NCBI RefSeq assembly: GCF_900111275.1
Contig: NZ_FOGR01000003.1
Span: 1 to 64,000, forward strand
Direction of reading: 5' to 3'
From: Rhizobium sp. NFR03
Lineage (GTDB): Bacteria > Pseudomonadota > Alphaproteobacteria > Rhizobiales > Rhizobiaceae
Length of the DNA stretch: 64,000 nt
Of the stretch, positions 1 through 9,044 are shown piece by piece (the stretch's first letter is position 1; each line of letters starts with the position of its first letter). A program made the position numbers and the translations under genes. The notes beneath the pieces were generated by a model. The model did no database searches, was not told where the DNA came from, and saw only the letters and a program-made list of their open reading frames with translations.

Positions 1-237
1 AATCTGAACCGGAATAAACGCAGATGTCGAAGACGGCGATAATGGATGTGCCGGGGTATGTTTCCTGATCCATTTCCAAACGAGGTTCGCGTTGACCCCG
101 TGTTCTCGCGCCAGTTTCGATACTGATGCGCCGGGTTCAAGGCAGGCCGCAACGAGGCGATCTTTCGAACCTTGATCGAAGCGCCGTCTTCCATTCCGAC
201 CAACCAGCCGCACAGCGAGTTTTTGACCTTCACCCAT
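1..237 (-). CDS. tnpA: IS66-family accessory protein TnpA (partial, C-terminus off window)
   Basis: Seventy-nine codons are visible from an ATG at 237. The product has the small basic HTH layout of IS66 TnpA/OrfA: a segment with SVSKLAREHGVNANLVWKW at about residues 39-56 is the recognisable helix-turn-helix followed by W-K-W. IS66 elements carry tnpA, tnpB and tnpC; only the start of the first gene is present here. A 9-bp inverted repeat (242-250 and 260-268) sits a few bases upstream of the start codon and could fold over the translation start in the mRNA. TnpA is required with TnpB and TnpC for transposition in studied IS66 elements. Confidence 0.85.
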   Translation of the reverse strand, partial: MGEGQKLAVRLVGRNGRRRFDQGSKDRLVAACLEPGASVSKLAREHGVNANLVWKWIRKHTPAHPLSPSSTSAFIPVQI

Positions 238-241
238 ACTT

Positions 242-268
242 GGTGTCCACCTTTTTTAAGTGGACACC
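242..268. repeat. Inverted repeat just upstream of IS66 tnpA
   Basis: GGTGTCCAC at 242-250 and GTGGACACC at 260-268 form a perfect 9-bp stem with a 9-base T/A-rich loop. In the tnpA transcript it would end four bases before the ATG at 237, so it could mask the ribosome binding site. It is not followed by a T run on the minus strand, so it does not look like a terminator. Confidence 0.6.
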
Positions 269-284
269 TCATGCCAAAGCTCAC

Positions 285-623
285 TCAACTACAGAAGGTG
301 CGGAGAAATTCGCGCTTACGCCCGATACGCAGGCTTGCCTCTTCCAGCGTGTCGGCTGCAGCATTCACCTGCTCGGCCAGCTCATCGACACGAGCGTTCA
401 GCGTCGCGATCTGGGCCAGGGCATCGCGCGTGGTGTCGGACATGATGGCGCTGGTCGGGAAGCCGGCGAGGTCGATCGGCTCGGCCGGCCCAAGCGCATC
501 CGAGCGGATGACATCATCGACGACTAGCACCTGACGATACTGGACGTGAGCGCCGGCCGGCTTGCCATCGAGACCGTACCGCACGAGCAGTTCGTAAGGG
601 ATCTTCTTATCTTCAAATGCCAT
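285..623 (-). pseudogene. Phage tail-associated coiled-coil protein, 3' end cut by IS66
   Basis: The ATG at 623 is chosen because it has AAAGG about nine bases upstream and starts a sensible protein (MAFEDKK). The frame gives 112 residues, but the last dozen or so (after about residue 100) are encoded by IS66 sequence, since the element's GTAAGCG end begins at 319. The native part has a short globular N-terminus and, from about residue 65, a heptad-like A/L-rich helix suggestive of a coiled coil. It lies last in the visible tail-fibre operon. Its role is unknown; position and coiled coil suggest a fibre accessory or assembly protein. The true C-terminus should lie on the far side of the IS, outside this window. 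Confidence 0.65.
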
Positions 624-648
624 GATCGTGGCCTTTCTGATCGAGGGA

Positions 649-1515
649 TTAGGAGACGGTCGCGCCGGCAGCAAACTGCCAGACGGAGCCGTTCGATGTA
701 GCGAGGTTCGCACCCCCGGCACCATTGCTGACGCGAATGGTGCAGCCGTTAAATATTGATGCCGATGGAAGTGTGGAGACAGTGTAGGACGGCAGTTTGA
801 CGGGCAGGTTGAACGCCATGACGCCTGTGGCGCGGCTGACCGTCCACGGGGTCATCTTGTAAGCGCCGGCATCGGTATAGGCATTGAGAGAGCAGTTGGA
901 GCCCGCATCCGAGCCGGACTCCGCGCTCCCGTCCCCCAATGCTAACTCCCAGCGGGTGAGCCCGGCAGTTGAGCCGACAACGCGCGAGGCTTGACCCGAG
1001 GCCGTCTTGCTTAGGACTAGCGCTGCATAGGCAGCTGTAACAAATAGGTTCTGATTGCCGTTGATGCGGGCGTACCGCGCGTCAAGCTCCGTCAGCCCCC
1101 CGAGCACCTGCTCCCAAGCAGTCCAAGTGCCCAACTTGGCTCGACGATACTTTATGGCCAGCTGGTGGTGCGTGATCTCCTGATGTATCGTGGTGTCGTA
1201 CCGTTGAGCTTTCAGGATCCAGAAGTTGGCATAGGGTGTGTTCAGTGACGCTGGGTCGCACCGGTACCATCCGTTCTCGACAGCCGCGTCGGCGTCGGCT
1301 ACCGGCAGGCTGTCAGAGCGGACACGAGCGGCCATGCGCGCGTCTGCCAAGACCCCTGACAATAGATCGGAGGCCGACCGGCTGGCCAGAAGGACGACAG
1401 CCCCGCCGGGGGGCCGCCCGAAGATCTTGAAGTCGGTCAGGTTGGCCAGTAGGTCTCCAACGTGAGCATCCGCAGCCGATGGTACTTGACCGGTGGTCAG
1501 CGAGAAGCGCCCCAT
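649..1515 (-). CDS. Tail fibre protein with pyocin-knob domain
   Basis: This 288-residue protein carries a pyocin-knob-like region at about residues 70-140, with the pattern NGWYRC, then IHQEITH, then GTWTAW, typical of short repeats in phage and R-pyocin tail fibres. The C-terminal third is rich in G, S, N and T like a fibre tip. The gene starts on the last base of the upstream stop (TGATG), so translation is coupled. By position it is one of several receptor-binding or adhesion components distal to the tail-tip proteins. Host receptor unknown. Confidence 0.8.
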   Translation of the reverse strand: MGRFSLTTGQVPSAADAHVGDLLANLTDFKIFGRPPGGAVVLLASRSASDLLSGVLADARMAARVRSDSLPVADADAAVENGWYRCDPASLNTPYANFWILKAQRYDTTIHQEITHHQLAIKYRRAKLGTWTAWEQVLGGLTELDARYARINGNQNLFVTAAYAALVLSKTASGQASRVVGSTAGLTRWELALGDGSAESGSDAGSNCSLNAYTDAGAYKMTPWTVSRATGVMAFNLPVKLPSYTVSTLPSASIFNGCTIRVSNGAGGANLATSNGSVWQFAAGATVS

Positions 1516-2372
1516 CAGAAGGCCCTCATGCGGTCTTCGTTCTCATCCCAGTCGATCTTGACCATCTTCATAAGATCGCGATTTGAAACGACGAGATCCT
1601 GAAACCAAGCGCGCCGGAAACTACCGGTGAAGGTACCACCGCCATAGCCTGCCGGGCACCCGATCTTGGCCTTGCCGGCCGTGGCTTTCGGCAGGAATGG
1701 GTTTCCGCCCGACGTCTGAAAAGCGCCTGATGTCGCCACCAGTTGGCCATCGAGGTAAAAGCGCATGACGAAGGTGCTTCCATCCTCGCTTTCTTCATAT
1801 TCGAAAACCAGCTGGTGCACGCCACTGTTAAAAATGTCGCCTGCAATGTTGAGCGCGCTGATGAGACTCATATCCCAAGCAGCGGCCCCTCGCCGGAAAT
1901 ATGGGTTGAGATTGACCACCGCATTTGAAGAGTTCCCAATCGGCGAGATTATCCACTGAACCACGTTGCTGTCGCTAATAAACCCGGCGATTGCGTTGTT
2001 GAAACCGTTTGGAATCGCTCCGTTCATTTGAAGCCAGAACCCCATGGCGAAATGCTTCATGCCGGTATCGAGCTTCCAGCAATCCGGCAGGATCAGGTTG
2101 CGGCCCTTCGCCCCGGTGTAACTGATCGCGCCACCGTAGACCGTGAGTGGATAATCGAAACGAACAGGTGGCCCCTCAAACTCAAGGCCAGTGGCATCGA
2201 ACTGCTTGTAGTCCGCAGTTGTGCTGACAGGCGTGACGGCCACCTCATTTGGCCATGTGTAGTTGTCGAGGAAATCGATCACGGAGAGGGTGCCGTGGTC
2301 CATGATGGCATCAGGGTAGAGGATTGGCCCCGAGGCGCTGACATTGAGGAGCTTGGTGTAGGGTCCAGCCAT
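1515..2372 (-). CDS. Phage tail protein with jelly-roll (LamG/concanavalin-like) fold, putative
   Basis: This 285-residue protein is beta-rich with many aromatic residues. The central part (about residues 95-265) has the layout of a laminin-G/concanavalin-type jelly roll: a GFWLQMN strand, an HQLVFEYEE strand, an RFYLDGQLVATSG hairpin and a terminal RRAWFQDLVVSNRDL strand. Such domains bind glycans. It overlaps the stop of the spike gene by one base (TAATG) and couples to the knob-domain fibre downstream, so the three are probably made together as the adsorption apparatus. The fold call is from strand pattern only. Confidence 0.6.
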   Translation of the reverse strand: MAGPYTKLLNVSASGPILYPDAIMDHGTLSVIDFLDNYTWPNEVAVTPVSTTADYKQFDATGLEFEGPPVRFDYPLTVYGGAISYTGAKGRNLILPDCWKLDTGMKHFAMGFWLQMNGAIPNGFNNAIAGFISDSNVVQWIISPIGNSSNAVVNLNPYFRRGAAAWDMSLISALNIAGDIFNSGVHQLVFEYEESEDGSTFVMRFYLDGQLVATSGAFQTSGGNPFLPKATAGKAKIGCPAGYGGGTFTGSFRRAWFQDLVVSNRDLMKMVKIDWDENEDRMRAF

Positions 2373-5233
2373 TAGAAATATCCTTTAGGATTGATGAAGT
2401 TGTAGAGCCCGCCTGCCTCGGCCGCTATGCCCATGGCATTTGGATGAATTTCATCGTTCGACATCAGCGACGGCGGAGCGTATCCCGCCGCAACTGCCGC
2501 TTGGTCCTCAGCCGACCCATTTGCCTTTGTCAGGAAGTGGCCAAGCATGTCGAAGGTGTTGTTTGGATAGGCCGCAAGGCAGAGCGCCTTGAGCGCCAGA
2601 TACGACTGGTACCCAACCCAGTTCCCCAAGACCTCGCTCTTGGATGGCATCGGGAGCACGAAGACCCAGTGCTTGGCGATGGTGGGAATGGCAGCGACAA
2701 CGGCCTGAAGGTTAGCAAAGATCCGGAGATGGTTCTCCATGTCGTTGCGGCCGAAGCCGAACACAATGATGCGCTGCATCAGGTCAGGCAGCGCGGCACC
2801 CGTGCCGTTCTCGATTATAAGGGGCTCGAAAGGGATACCACCGCGCACGACTACGGCCGCGCCGTCCATCGTCCGTGCGAAAGTGATCTTGCGCGTCGGT
2901 TTATCCCACGAGAGAGTGCCCGGTACGCCCGCCCACGAGCCAGGAACGTTACTCACGCTGGCGTCACCATAGAAAGACAGGACGCCAAGTCCATCCAGGC
3001 TGTCGACCTCGACTGAGCCGGAGGCGGGGATGAACCCTGTGACAGAGGCGAGCCTCATGCGACGCCCCCCCAAGCGCGTCGCCACGTTGGTACTGGTCGC
3101 GCCCGATCTCCCGATATTGCGGTAAGGTATCCCCGCAAGGGCGGCTAGCTGTGCGCCATAGTTAGCCTCGACGAGGCTGTCTCCCGCGCCAAGCATCTCG
3201 ACCATGGGGAACACACGCCGTGTCGTCACACTGTCAGCTGCCGATGTCCAAAGGACGCGGCCGTAGCTGTCAGTGAGCTGCTCCCACACTACCGAGCCAT
3301 CGGGCTCGAAGCGAGGGTTGGCATTTTCGGTGTCCGGCCGAGACAGTTGCAGGCGCACGCCCGTCTCACGCCTCTCGGAGAAGACGTGCTGAAAGCCTCC
3401 GACCATCTTGGTGTAGACGACGTAATTCGTCCACGCCTCGGAAGGTACCGCCACCTCGAGGCCATTAACGATGGCGGACCCAGAGGTCTTCACCGCATCA
3501 ATTACACGGCGATCCTCATTCACCGTTGCTTTGACGTAGCCCGATCTGGACAGAGAGGCGGGGTTTAGTCCGTCCCATCCCTGATATCGGGTCTCGATGC
3601 CGTCAGCGCCAAGTCTCTCACGACGCGCGACTGCATTCTGCCCACGGATCAGCCGGCCAGATTGATCGACAACAGCAGCCACGACACCGGAGCGCGCAAA
3701 CTTGGCGCCGCTATCGATCCGGGTGGCCGCACCAACTTCAAGTGCTCGCGCTGGCAAGAGATAGGTCTGGTCGCGCTGGCGAAACCCAGAAATGAGGCGC
3801 CCAAATTTGTCGATAGTCGCCGCGATTATCCCAGATCGGCGAAACTTGGGATTATCGAAAAAATGCAAGCCGCCGCTGACTTCCAGTCCGCGAGTGCCGA
3901 GAAAGGCGGTATCATCGCGCTTGCGCAGAGCCGAGAGGATCCGACCCGACGTGTTGAACGTGACGATATCGTAGCCGGAACGCGCATACTTCTTGGCCAG
4001 ATCGACGACATCACGCGAACCGTAGGCGTAGATCTTGTCGTCGTGGATCTTGTCGGCAGCAGCCCTGCCCTCGCCTTCTTCCGACAGATCTGCAACCAAG
4101 GCGTTGATCGCCGCTTGCGTCAGTTCCGAAACAGGCTTTTCGTTATCGGGCGTGTTGTCGACTCGGTCGAGGCCAAGGTTTTCCTTAGCCTGTCGCTTCT
4201 GCTCGGAACTCAAGTTCTGGTCAGCATCGACGCGGAGGCGATTTTCGACGCTCGTAGCGAGCGACTGCACAACTTGCGCAAGCTGCTGCCGGGCTTCCTC
4301 CTCTTCTGCGATGCGGTTGATGATCTCCGCCAGCTCCGTGCCGCCAGAGATGTCGTCGGTGACATCTCGCACGTCGATAGAAGCGACGTCGGTCTCGGCA
4401 CCGTTTCCGTAAACACGAACGAGTGGCAGACCGTAAATGGCGGAAGGCGGGATGGTGTAGGCGAGTGTGCCAGGAGCGCCGGCCTTGCCAATCAGGAACG
4501 ACACGCGCAGCGGCCCGCCAGCGACGGTGGGCAGAAGGATGTCGCCAAGGCGAACATTGCTGACGCTCGCCTTGTTGGCATTCAGGTTCTGCCAGCGGAT
4601 CTCGACGGCGTTGTTTGCCGGGTCGCTCGGATCAGCATTGCGGTCGATCGTCGCCGAGACGAGGTAAGCCCGGCCGGGGTCGATCGCGAAATCGATACGG
4701 CGCGCAACATCAACATAGCCCGCCACGTCGTCGGTATCGACGCCGCGGATGCGCAGGACCGATCCGAGATCGGCAGACGGCACGACGATGCCGGCGGTGA
4801 TCGGTGCGCGAGATAGAGCGGACCCGGTCAGCGCAGACGAGAACAGCACACGGGCGTCACCAGGACGAGCGAAGGCTTGGCCAAGAAGGCTGTTTGAAGA
4901 AGACAGAGCCGTGTCAGAACTTGTGATGACGACTGTCAGAGCGGCCTGCAACGCCGTGACTGCTGCGGATACCTCAGCATCCGTTGCGTACGAGGCCAAA
5001 GCAGCGTTGATAGCCACAGCAACTTCAGAGTCGGTCGCCATGTTCTGTATGGCAGACGCCAGTTCGGTATCCGTCGCGTATCCGCTGAGCGCTGCGTTAA
5101 TCAAGGCCTGAATAGCCGCCGTCAGTGAACTCGCGCCACCTTTCAGGCCTTCGAGCTCGTTGATGCGCTCGATCGCTTGATTGAGCTTGCTGATGGTTTC
5201 GACGTCACCAACGGAGATATTGGAAATAGCCAT
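2372..5233 (-). CDS. Tail spike/fibre with C-terminal SGNH-type esterase domain
   Basis: The product has 953 residues. The N-terminal 120 residues carry degenerate repeats of a YATDxEVxxAI type and are probably coiled coil or trimeric stalk. The middle is made of repeated short modules (SGRxLSGxRxRD, xRSGxVAAxVD) like a beta-helical or repetitive shaft. The last about 280 residues are an SGNH/GDSL hydrolase: GAGDSL with the nucleophile serine near residue 686, GRND near 828-831, and DEIHPN with Asp and His near 927 and 930. Such domains in phage spikes deacetylate or cleave host surface polysaccharide. An unusually long beta-rich insertion (about residues 722-800) separates the first two catalytic blocks. 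Confidence 0.85.
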   Translation of the reverse strand: MAISNISVGDVETISKLNQAIERINELEGLKGGASSLTAAIQALINAALSGYATDTELASAIQNMATDSEVAVAINAALASYATDAEVSAAVTALQAALTVVITSSDTALSSSNSLLGQAFARPGDARVLFSSALTGSALSRAPITAGIVVPSADLGSVLRIRGVDTDDVAGYVDVARRIDFAIDPGRAYLVSATIDRNADPSDPANNAVEIRWQNLNANKASVSNVRLGDILLPTVAGGPLRVSFLIGKAGAPGTLAYTIPPSAIYGLPLVRVYGNGAETDVASIDVRDVTDDISGGTELAEIINRIAEEEEARQQLAQVVQSLATSVENRLRVDADQNLSSEQKRQAKENLGLDRVDNTPDNEKPVSELTQAAINALVADLSEEGEGRAAADKIHDDKIYAYGSRDVVDLAKKYARSGYDIVTFNTSGRILSALRKRDDTAFLGTRGLEVSGGLHFFDNPKFRRSGIIAATIDKFGRLISGFRQRDQTYLLPARALEVGAATRIDSGAKFARSGVVAAVVDQSGRLIRGQNAVARRERLGADGIETRYQGWDGLNPASLSRSGYVKATVNEDRRVIDAVKTSGSAIVNGLEVAVPSEAWTNYVVYTKMVGGFQHVFSERRETGVRLQLSRPDTENANPRFEPDGSVVWEQLTDSYGRVLWTSAADSVTTRRVFPMVEMLGAGDSLVEANYGAQLAALAGIPYRNIGRSGATSTNVATRLGGRRMRLASVTGFIPASGSVEVDSLDGLGVLSFYGDASVSNVPGSWAGVPGTLSWDKPTRKITFARTMDGAAVVVRGGIPFEPLIIENGTGAALPDLMQRIIVFGFGRNDMENHLRIFANLQAVVAAIPTIAKHWVFVLPMPSKSEVLGNWVGYQSYLALKALCLAAYPNNTFDMLGHFLTKANGSAEDQAAVAAGYAPPSLMSNDEIHPNAMGIAAEAGGLYNFINPKGYF

Positions 5234-5345
5234 TACAGCCCTCTAGAAAGACGCCTTGCGGACGAGTTGCGGTAGCCGCGCTGCCCAGTGGACGCGCGAA
5301 AGCCTCCCGCAAAGCAGGGGCGATGATGTTCGGAGTTGAAGCTGA

Positions 5346-5795
5346 TTAGCTGACGGGCGGACGGAATCCGCGCAGACGGATCGGCATAGAGAGCGCCCCG
5401 GCTACAGTGAGAGGCGGGAGCATGTAGTTCACATCCACGATGCCCTTCGCAGAGACAAATCCTGTCGCCTGAAGAACAAGACTGCCCAGCGTAACGCCGC
5501 CTACCGTGGGCCGTCCGGCAGGGTGTATGAACACCAAGTCTCCCAACTCAGCTTTGGCGGCAGAAGCAAGAAACCGCTGGGTTGCAGGCGCCAGCGAAAT
5601 CGTCAGCGCCTGAGTTACCGTGAACGTATATTCCCAGACGAGCGCCGCCGCTTTCATCGACTTGTCAACCGAAGCGGCCAATTCAGCCGCCTCGGTCGCT
5701 GTCGTTTTTGCCGCAGCGGCCATAGCCTTGGCATCTGCCGCGACCTTGTCGGCACCCGTAAGGTCTTTGCGATAATCGACTTGTCTGTCGGTCAT
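5346..5795 (-). CDS. Hypothetical phage tail protein
   Basis: The start at 5795 overlaps the stop of the tail-tip gene by ATGA, which fits better than the longer upstream starts. The 149-residue product has an Ala-rich helical N-terminus (about residues 12-50, likely coiled coil) and a beta-rich C-terminal domain ending in a strand LSMPIRLRGF. It lies between the tail-tip protein and the spike, so it may link the tail tip to the fibres. No family recognised. The 112 bases between it and the spike hold only the spike's ribosome binding region. Confidence 0.6.
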   Translation of the reverse strand: MTDRQVDYRKDLTGADKVAADAKAMAAAAKTTATEAAELAASVDKSMKAAALVWEYTFTVTQALTISLAPATQRFLASAAKAELGDLVFIHPAGRPTVGGVTLGSLVLQATGFVSAKGIVDVNYMLPPLTVAGALSMPIRLRGFRPPVS

Positions 5796-8008
5796 GTTAC
5801 CACCACGTCCCTGTAGTCTGGCACGCCTACGATCTTTGAGACGTTCTCGCCTGCGCACCAGTAACGCCATGTGCCGGGGCCGGGTGTGCTGGTAATGGAT
5901 CGAACTTCGTTCGGGCCGCAGCGTAGCCGCTTGGATAGAAGCGCATCCGCGAAGCTCTGGGATGTCGTGCCGCGCTTGAAGATCAAGACATACGTTGCGC
6001 CGAACTGATCGTCGTTCTCCGCAGCGCGAGCACTGAAGGTGACCGTGCCCGCCGAAACAGGAACCTGAAGGTCGACCGGGCTATCGGGCGCCGTAGGATC
6101 GAGCGTCGAGTTGACGTTGGCCGTGATCGTCCAGTTGCCGCTTTTGTTCGAGTCTTTGTACGAAGCCTGAATGTCGAGAAGCTTGTTGCTCGGGACGACG
6201 TTCGTGCTGAGCTTGATGAAGCCGGAGGCCGGATTGACCTCTGGAAATTCCTGCTCGACCCATCCGCCCGGATTGCCGCTTCCGTCGTCAGCGATGCGAT
6301 AGCGCACCAAAGGCGTCAGGCTGTCGTCTTCCGGGTCTACAAGGTCGACGCGGATGTAAACAGATGTGCCGTTCGATCGCGCCTGCACCAGGTTGATGAC
6401 AGGCGTGATGATGTCGTTCAGGTTCGGCTTTGGCGGAACAGGCGGCTGCTTGCCTTCGTCGACCGTAGGATTCCATGCATCGATATTGTCTGGATGGAGT
6501 TTGATATCCATCGTGAAGCCGCCTTTGGTGAGCGCGACAACAGACCGCCTGTTTTCGACAATTTTGCCATTCAGGCGAGAAAGCCGCATCGGCGTCGACA
6601 AGCGAACCCACCGGCTGTAGACGGCGTTGACGCCGGACAGCCGAACATCGATTGACCCGTTGACCTTCTGCTGGATGCGAAGCCACTCGCGCTTCCCGAG
6701 ACGGCGGGCCTGCCGCCACTGCTGGACCCACGTGTATTCAGCCTCTTCCGAAAGAACGCGACCAGCCCTTAGCTGCGCAGCTGTGTCTTCAAAATAGTCA
6801 GCGTCAGTCGTGGCGTAGTCGATTTCGGGATACGTGAATTTCGGAACGAGGCGGTTGACCTCATCCTCAAAAAGAACGTCGTACTGAATCGAATGGCCGA
6901 TAATGTCGGCGTCCGTCAGCGTTGTGCAGCGGCTCTCTCGGAACTTGCCGACGGTAAGAATGCGAGCGCCATCACCACGAACAACGAGGTGACCATCACA
7001 GGCGGCGAGGATAGCGTTCAGCGCAGCCTTGGGGCTGTTTTCCGCCGTGTCCCAGCCGTTGCATTCGTAGCGCTTTTCGGTGCCGCCACCCTTAAGGGCC
7101 ACTGCCTCGTCGCAGATGTCGGCCTCTTCCTTCCACATAGCCAGTACGGGAATGATCGCCTTTGTGTAATCCAGCCGCTCGCCGAACTCGCTGAAGCAGA
7201 GATGCCAAGCGAGAATGATCGCGGCGTTACGTGTGAAGGTCCATGTGGCCGGGTTCGTCGGGCTCTGCGCCGGATTGCGGAAATCCCAGCAGCGAGCTCC
7301 ATCCACCTCAACGGTTACGTTTGGAACACCGTAGGGGAACTTCTCTTGCTGCTTTTTAGCCGACGTCGAGTTGGCCTGCATGCACAGCGATGCTGTGCCG
7401 TCGCCTCGATGGCTGGATGTCCAGATTCCCTCGGAAGAAAACTCATCGACGAGGTTTTGGTAAGGAGTTTCGGTGGGCAGTCCGAGCCGTGTCTGTATTC
7501 TGACGTTGTTGCCATACCGTCCGTCATCGGGCAGATCCGTGTAGCCGTCGGGGGTTAGCGTCACCTCATCGTCGTGCAGCCAATAGCGGTTGAACGAATG
7601 AACCCGGTGTCCAGCGATAGCCTGCACGGCATACAGCGACCGGTCTCGAGCCTCCCAGAACATAAAGGCTCCGGCCATCCTGTTTCGGCCAACGCACCAA
7701 ATCCTGTAGGGAATGGCCTGCGTCTTTGGTGCCTTGCCATCCTCCGGCTTTGGAGGCTTCGGAGCCATTAATGCCTGGATGCCGAAGGTCAAAGCAGTAG
7801 TCGCAATGCTCGAAAGCAGCCCAGCTGTCGTGATCGATGTGCCGAGCACCGTGCCGGTGAAGCCCATTGCCACAAACAGAGGCGTGAAGATCGGGTCGTA
7901 TGAAGGCGGGGGCGTCTTCAGGCTGGTGCACGAATACCAGTCAAGTTCGCTCACCCGACGCCCCACCTCATAGGCCGGCATATCTTCGTAGAGGGCTCGC
8001 AAACTCAT
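5792..8008 (-). CDS. Phage tail tip / host-specificity protein J-like
   Basis: The ATG at 8008 overlaps the upstream stop (ATGA), giving 738 residues. A hydrophobic stretch near residues 35-80 contains repeated G and A and the run MGFTGTVLGTSI. It is followed by a large beta-rich part resembling the central fibre proteins of rhizobial siphophages, and then fibronectin-like beta segments in the last third (from about residue 500, with PxxPNLNDIITP and later SPVDLQVP linkers). This is the protein that closes the tail tube and carries the receptor-binding complex. It is the largest protein of the tail-tip block and follows the peptidase-like and tail genes in the usual order. Confidence 0.75.
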   Translation of the reverse strand: MSLRALYEDMPAYEVGRRVSELDWYSCTSLKTPPPSYDPIFTPLFVAMGFTGTVLGTSITTAGLLSSIATTALTFGIQALMAPKPPKPEDGKAPKTQAIPYRIWCVGRNRMAGAFMFWEARDRSLYAVQAIAGHRVHSFNRYWLHDDEVTLTPDGYTDLPDDGRYGNNVRIQTRLGLPTETPYQNLVDEFSSEGIWTSSHRGDGTASLCMQANSTSAKKQQEKFPYGVPNVTVEVDGARCWDFRNPAQSPTNPATWTFTRNAAIILAWHLCFSEFGERLDYTKAIIPVLAMWKEEADICDEAVALKGGGTEKRYECNGWDTAENSPKAALNAILAACDGHLVVRGDGARILTVGKFRESRCTTLTDADIIGHSIQYDVLFEDEVNRLVPKFTYPEIDYATTDADYFEDTAAQLRAGRVLSEEAEYTWVQQWRQARRLGKREWLRIQQKVNGSIDVRLSGVNAVYSRWVRLSTPMRLSRLNGKIVENRRSVVALTKGGFTMDIKLHPDNIDAWNPTVDEGKQPPVPPKPNLNDIITPVINLVQARSNGTSVYIRVDLVDPEDDSLTPLVRYRIADDGSGNPGGWVEQEFPEVNPASGFIKLSTNVVPSNKLLDIQASYKDSNKSGNWTITANVNSTLDPTAPDSPVDLQVPVSAGTVTFSARAAENDDQFGATYVLIFKRGTTSQSFADALLSKRLRCGPNEVRSITSTPGPGTWRYWCAGENVSKIVGVPDYRDVVVT

Positions 8009-8421
8009 GAAATTCTCCAGGCAGCGCTGTGCGTCGCCTGCTTTGCAACAGGACCGCGCGCCGACATCGCGAGCCACAGCGGGCCAAAACGGATGGCGGG
8101 AATCTGTTTTTGGGTGATGCCTGAGGCCTCGAAGCCGACCGGCGCCGAGATGAGGCCAATGTCGCCGGGCTGCGGATCGTCGGTGCGGCTGATACCCATG
8201 CGGGCAAGGCCGTCGTCGATCATGCGTTCAATGCCGCCCAACAAGGCGATAATGGCGTTGGCCTCTTCTCGCGTAGAGTAGGTGCCAATGAAGTTGCCGA
8301 TTGGGTTTGTGCCCGTCACCTCTTCGACCCACCGCGCGCAGAATGTCGTGCAGTCGTCTCCGCCCATTCCACCCCACACCCATCGGTGCGGGAGAGCCGC
8401 GTACTCGGACAGCGATGTCAT
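8005..8421 (-). CDS. DUF6950-like protein, NlpC/P60-type fold, tail-associated
   Basis: This 138-residue protein has the motif GGDDCTTFCARW at about residues 20-31, which is the cysteine start of an NlpC/P60-like module, and a later GDIGLI strand as in papain-like peptidoglycan peptidases. Small proteins of this type commonly sit directly before the tail-tip protein gene in siphophages, where a K-like peptidase helps cell wall penetration or tip assembly. Coupled to the next gene by ATGA. A clear catalytic histidine was not assigned, so enzymatic activity is uncertain. Confidence 0.7.
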   Translation of the reverse strand: MTSLSEYAALPHRWVWGGMGGDDCTTFCARWVEEVTGTNPIGNFIGTYSTREEANAIIALLGGIERMIDDGLARMGISRTDDPQPGDIGLISAPVGFEASGITQKQIPAIRFGPLWLAMSARGPVAKQATHSAAWRIS

Positions 8422-8438
8422 GTGTTTTCCCCGTAGGG

Positions 8439-9044
8439 TTAGTTATAAACGGGCCAGATCGGCTGAACGCCACGCGCCAGACGCGTTGTCTGGTCGCAAA
8501 ACCTGTCTGTGGGCGAGATCGCCTTTTGGTGCGCAGACGACCACAGCGAGCGCGATGGGCGCGAGCGCGTTTCGTTGCCGGAAGCAACCGCGAGTGACAG
8601 CGTGAGCGTTGCGCCCTGCCCTGATTGAACAGGTGAACTGGCCTCGCCGATGTGCGAAGCCGTGCCAGGCCAAAGCGGGATAATGCTGCTCATCGGCTGG
8701 AAGTACTGATCGAGCGTCGTGATGCCCATGTGGACTTCAGCGCCCCGAACAGCCGGCAAGCTGTCGATCATCTTGGACCCGGTTTCCGGATCGATGCCAG
8801 AGACCGAGAATTCGACGCTGTCAGACGTGCCGTTCACAAGGATCTCAAGTGTCGGGATGCCCTGAAGCCTGCCGCCCCCCAAATAGACCGTGCCCGTCGG
8901 ATCGATACTGTCGAAGCCGATCGGCATGTCGTTGACGCCGAACCATAGGTGCAGAGCAGGCGTTGTCGCTACCCGCATGAAGATGCCGAGCTGGTGGCTG
9001 CCGCGAAGCTCCTCGATGATGTTGTCTGGAACCCAGCCCATCAA
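8439..9044 (-). CDS. Phage distal tail protein, hypothetical
   Basis: Two hundred and one residues, starting on an ATGA overlap with the gene upstream. The sequence is beta-rich, with strands such as IFMRVATTPALHLWFG and PTLEILVNGTSDSVEF, and ends in a basic region. In position it corresponds to the second of the two distal tail/baseplate-hub proteins between tape measure and tail tip. Family not recognised with certainty. Confidence 0.6.
   Translation of the reverse strand: MMGWVPDNIIEELRGSHQLGIFMRVATTPALHLWFGVNDMPIGFDSIDPTGTVYLGGGRLQGIPTLEILVNGTSDSVEFSVSGIDPETGSKMIDSLPAVRGAEVHMGITTLDQYFQPMSSIIPLWPGTASHIGEASSPVQSGQGATLTLSLAVASGNETRSRPSRSLWSSAHQKAISPTDRFCDQTTRLARGVQPIWPVYN

Larger units (their letters stand above)
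1..319 (-). mobile_element. IS66-family insertion sequence, one end (partial)
   Basis: The minus strand from 319 downward begins GTAAGCG, the usual first bases of IS66-family terminal repeats, and about 80 bases later starts an IS66 TnpA-type reading frame that runs off the left edge. Upstream of position 319 the sequence is a phage tail gene, so 319 is the likely insertion boundary. The target duplication cannot be checked because the other end is outside the window. Confidence 0.75.

Noticed and set aside
3662-4816. Plus-strand frame of 384 codons opposite the tail spike
   Set aside because: Shadow of the spike gene; product dominated by R, D, V and G with no domain.
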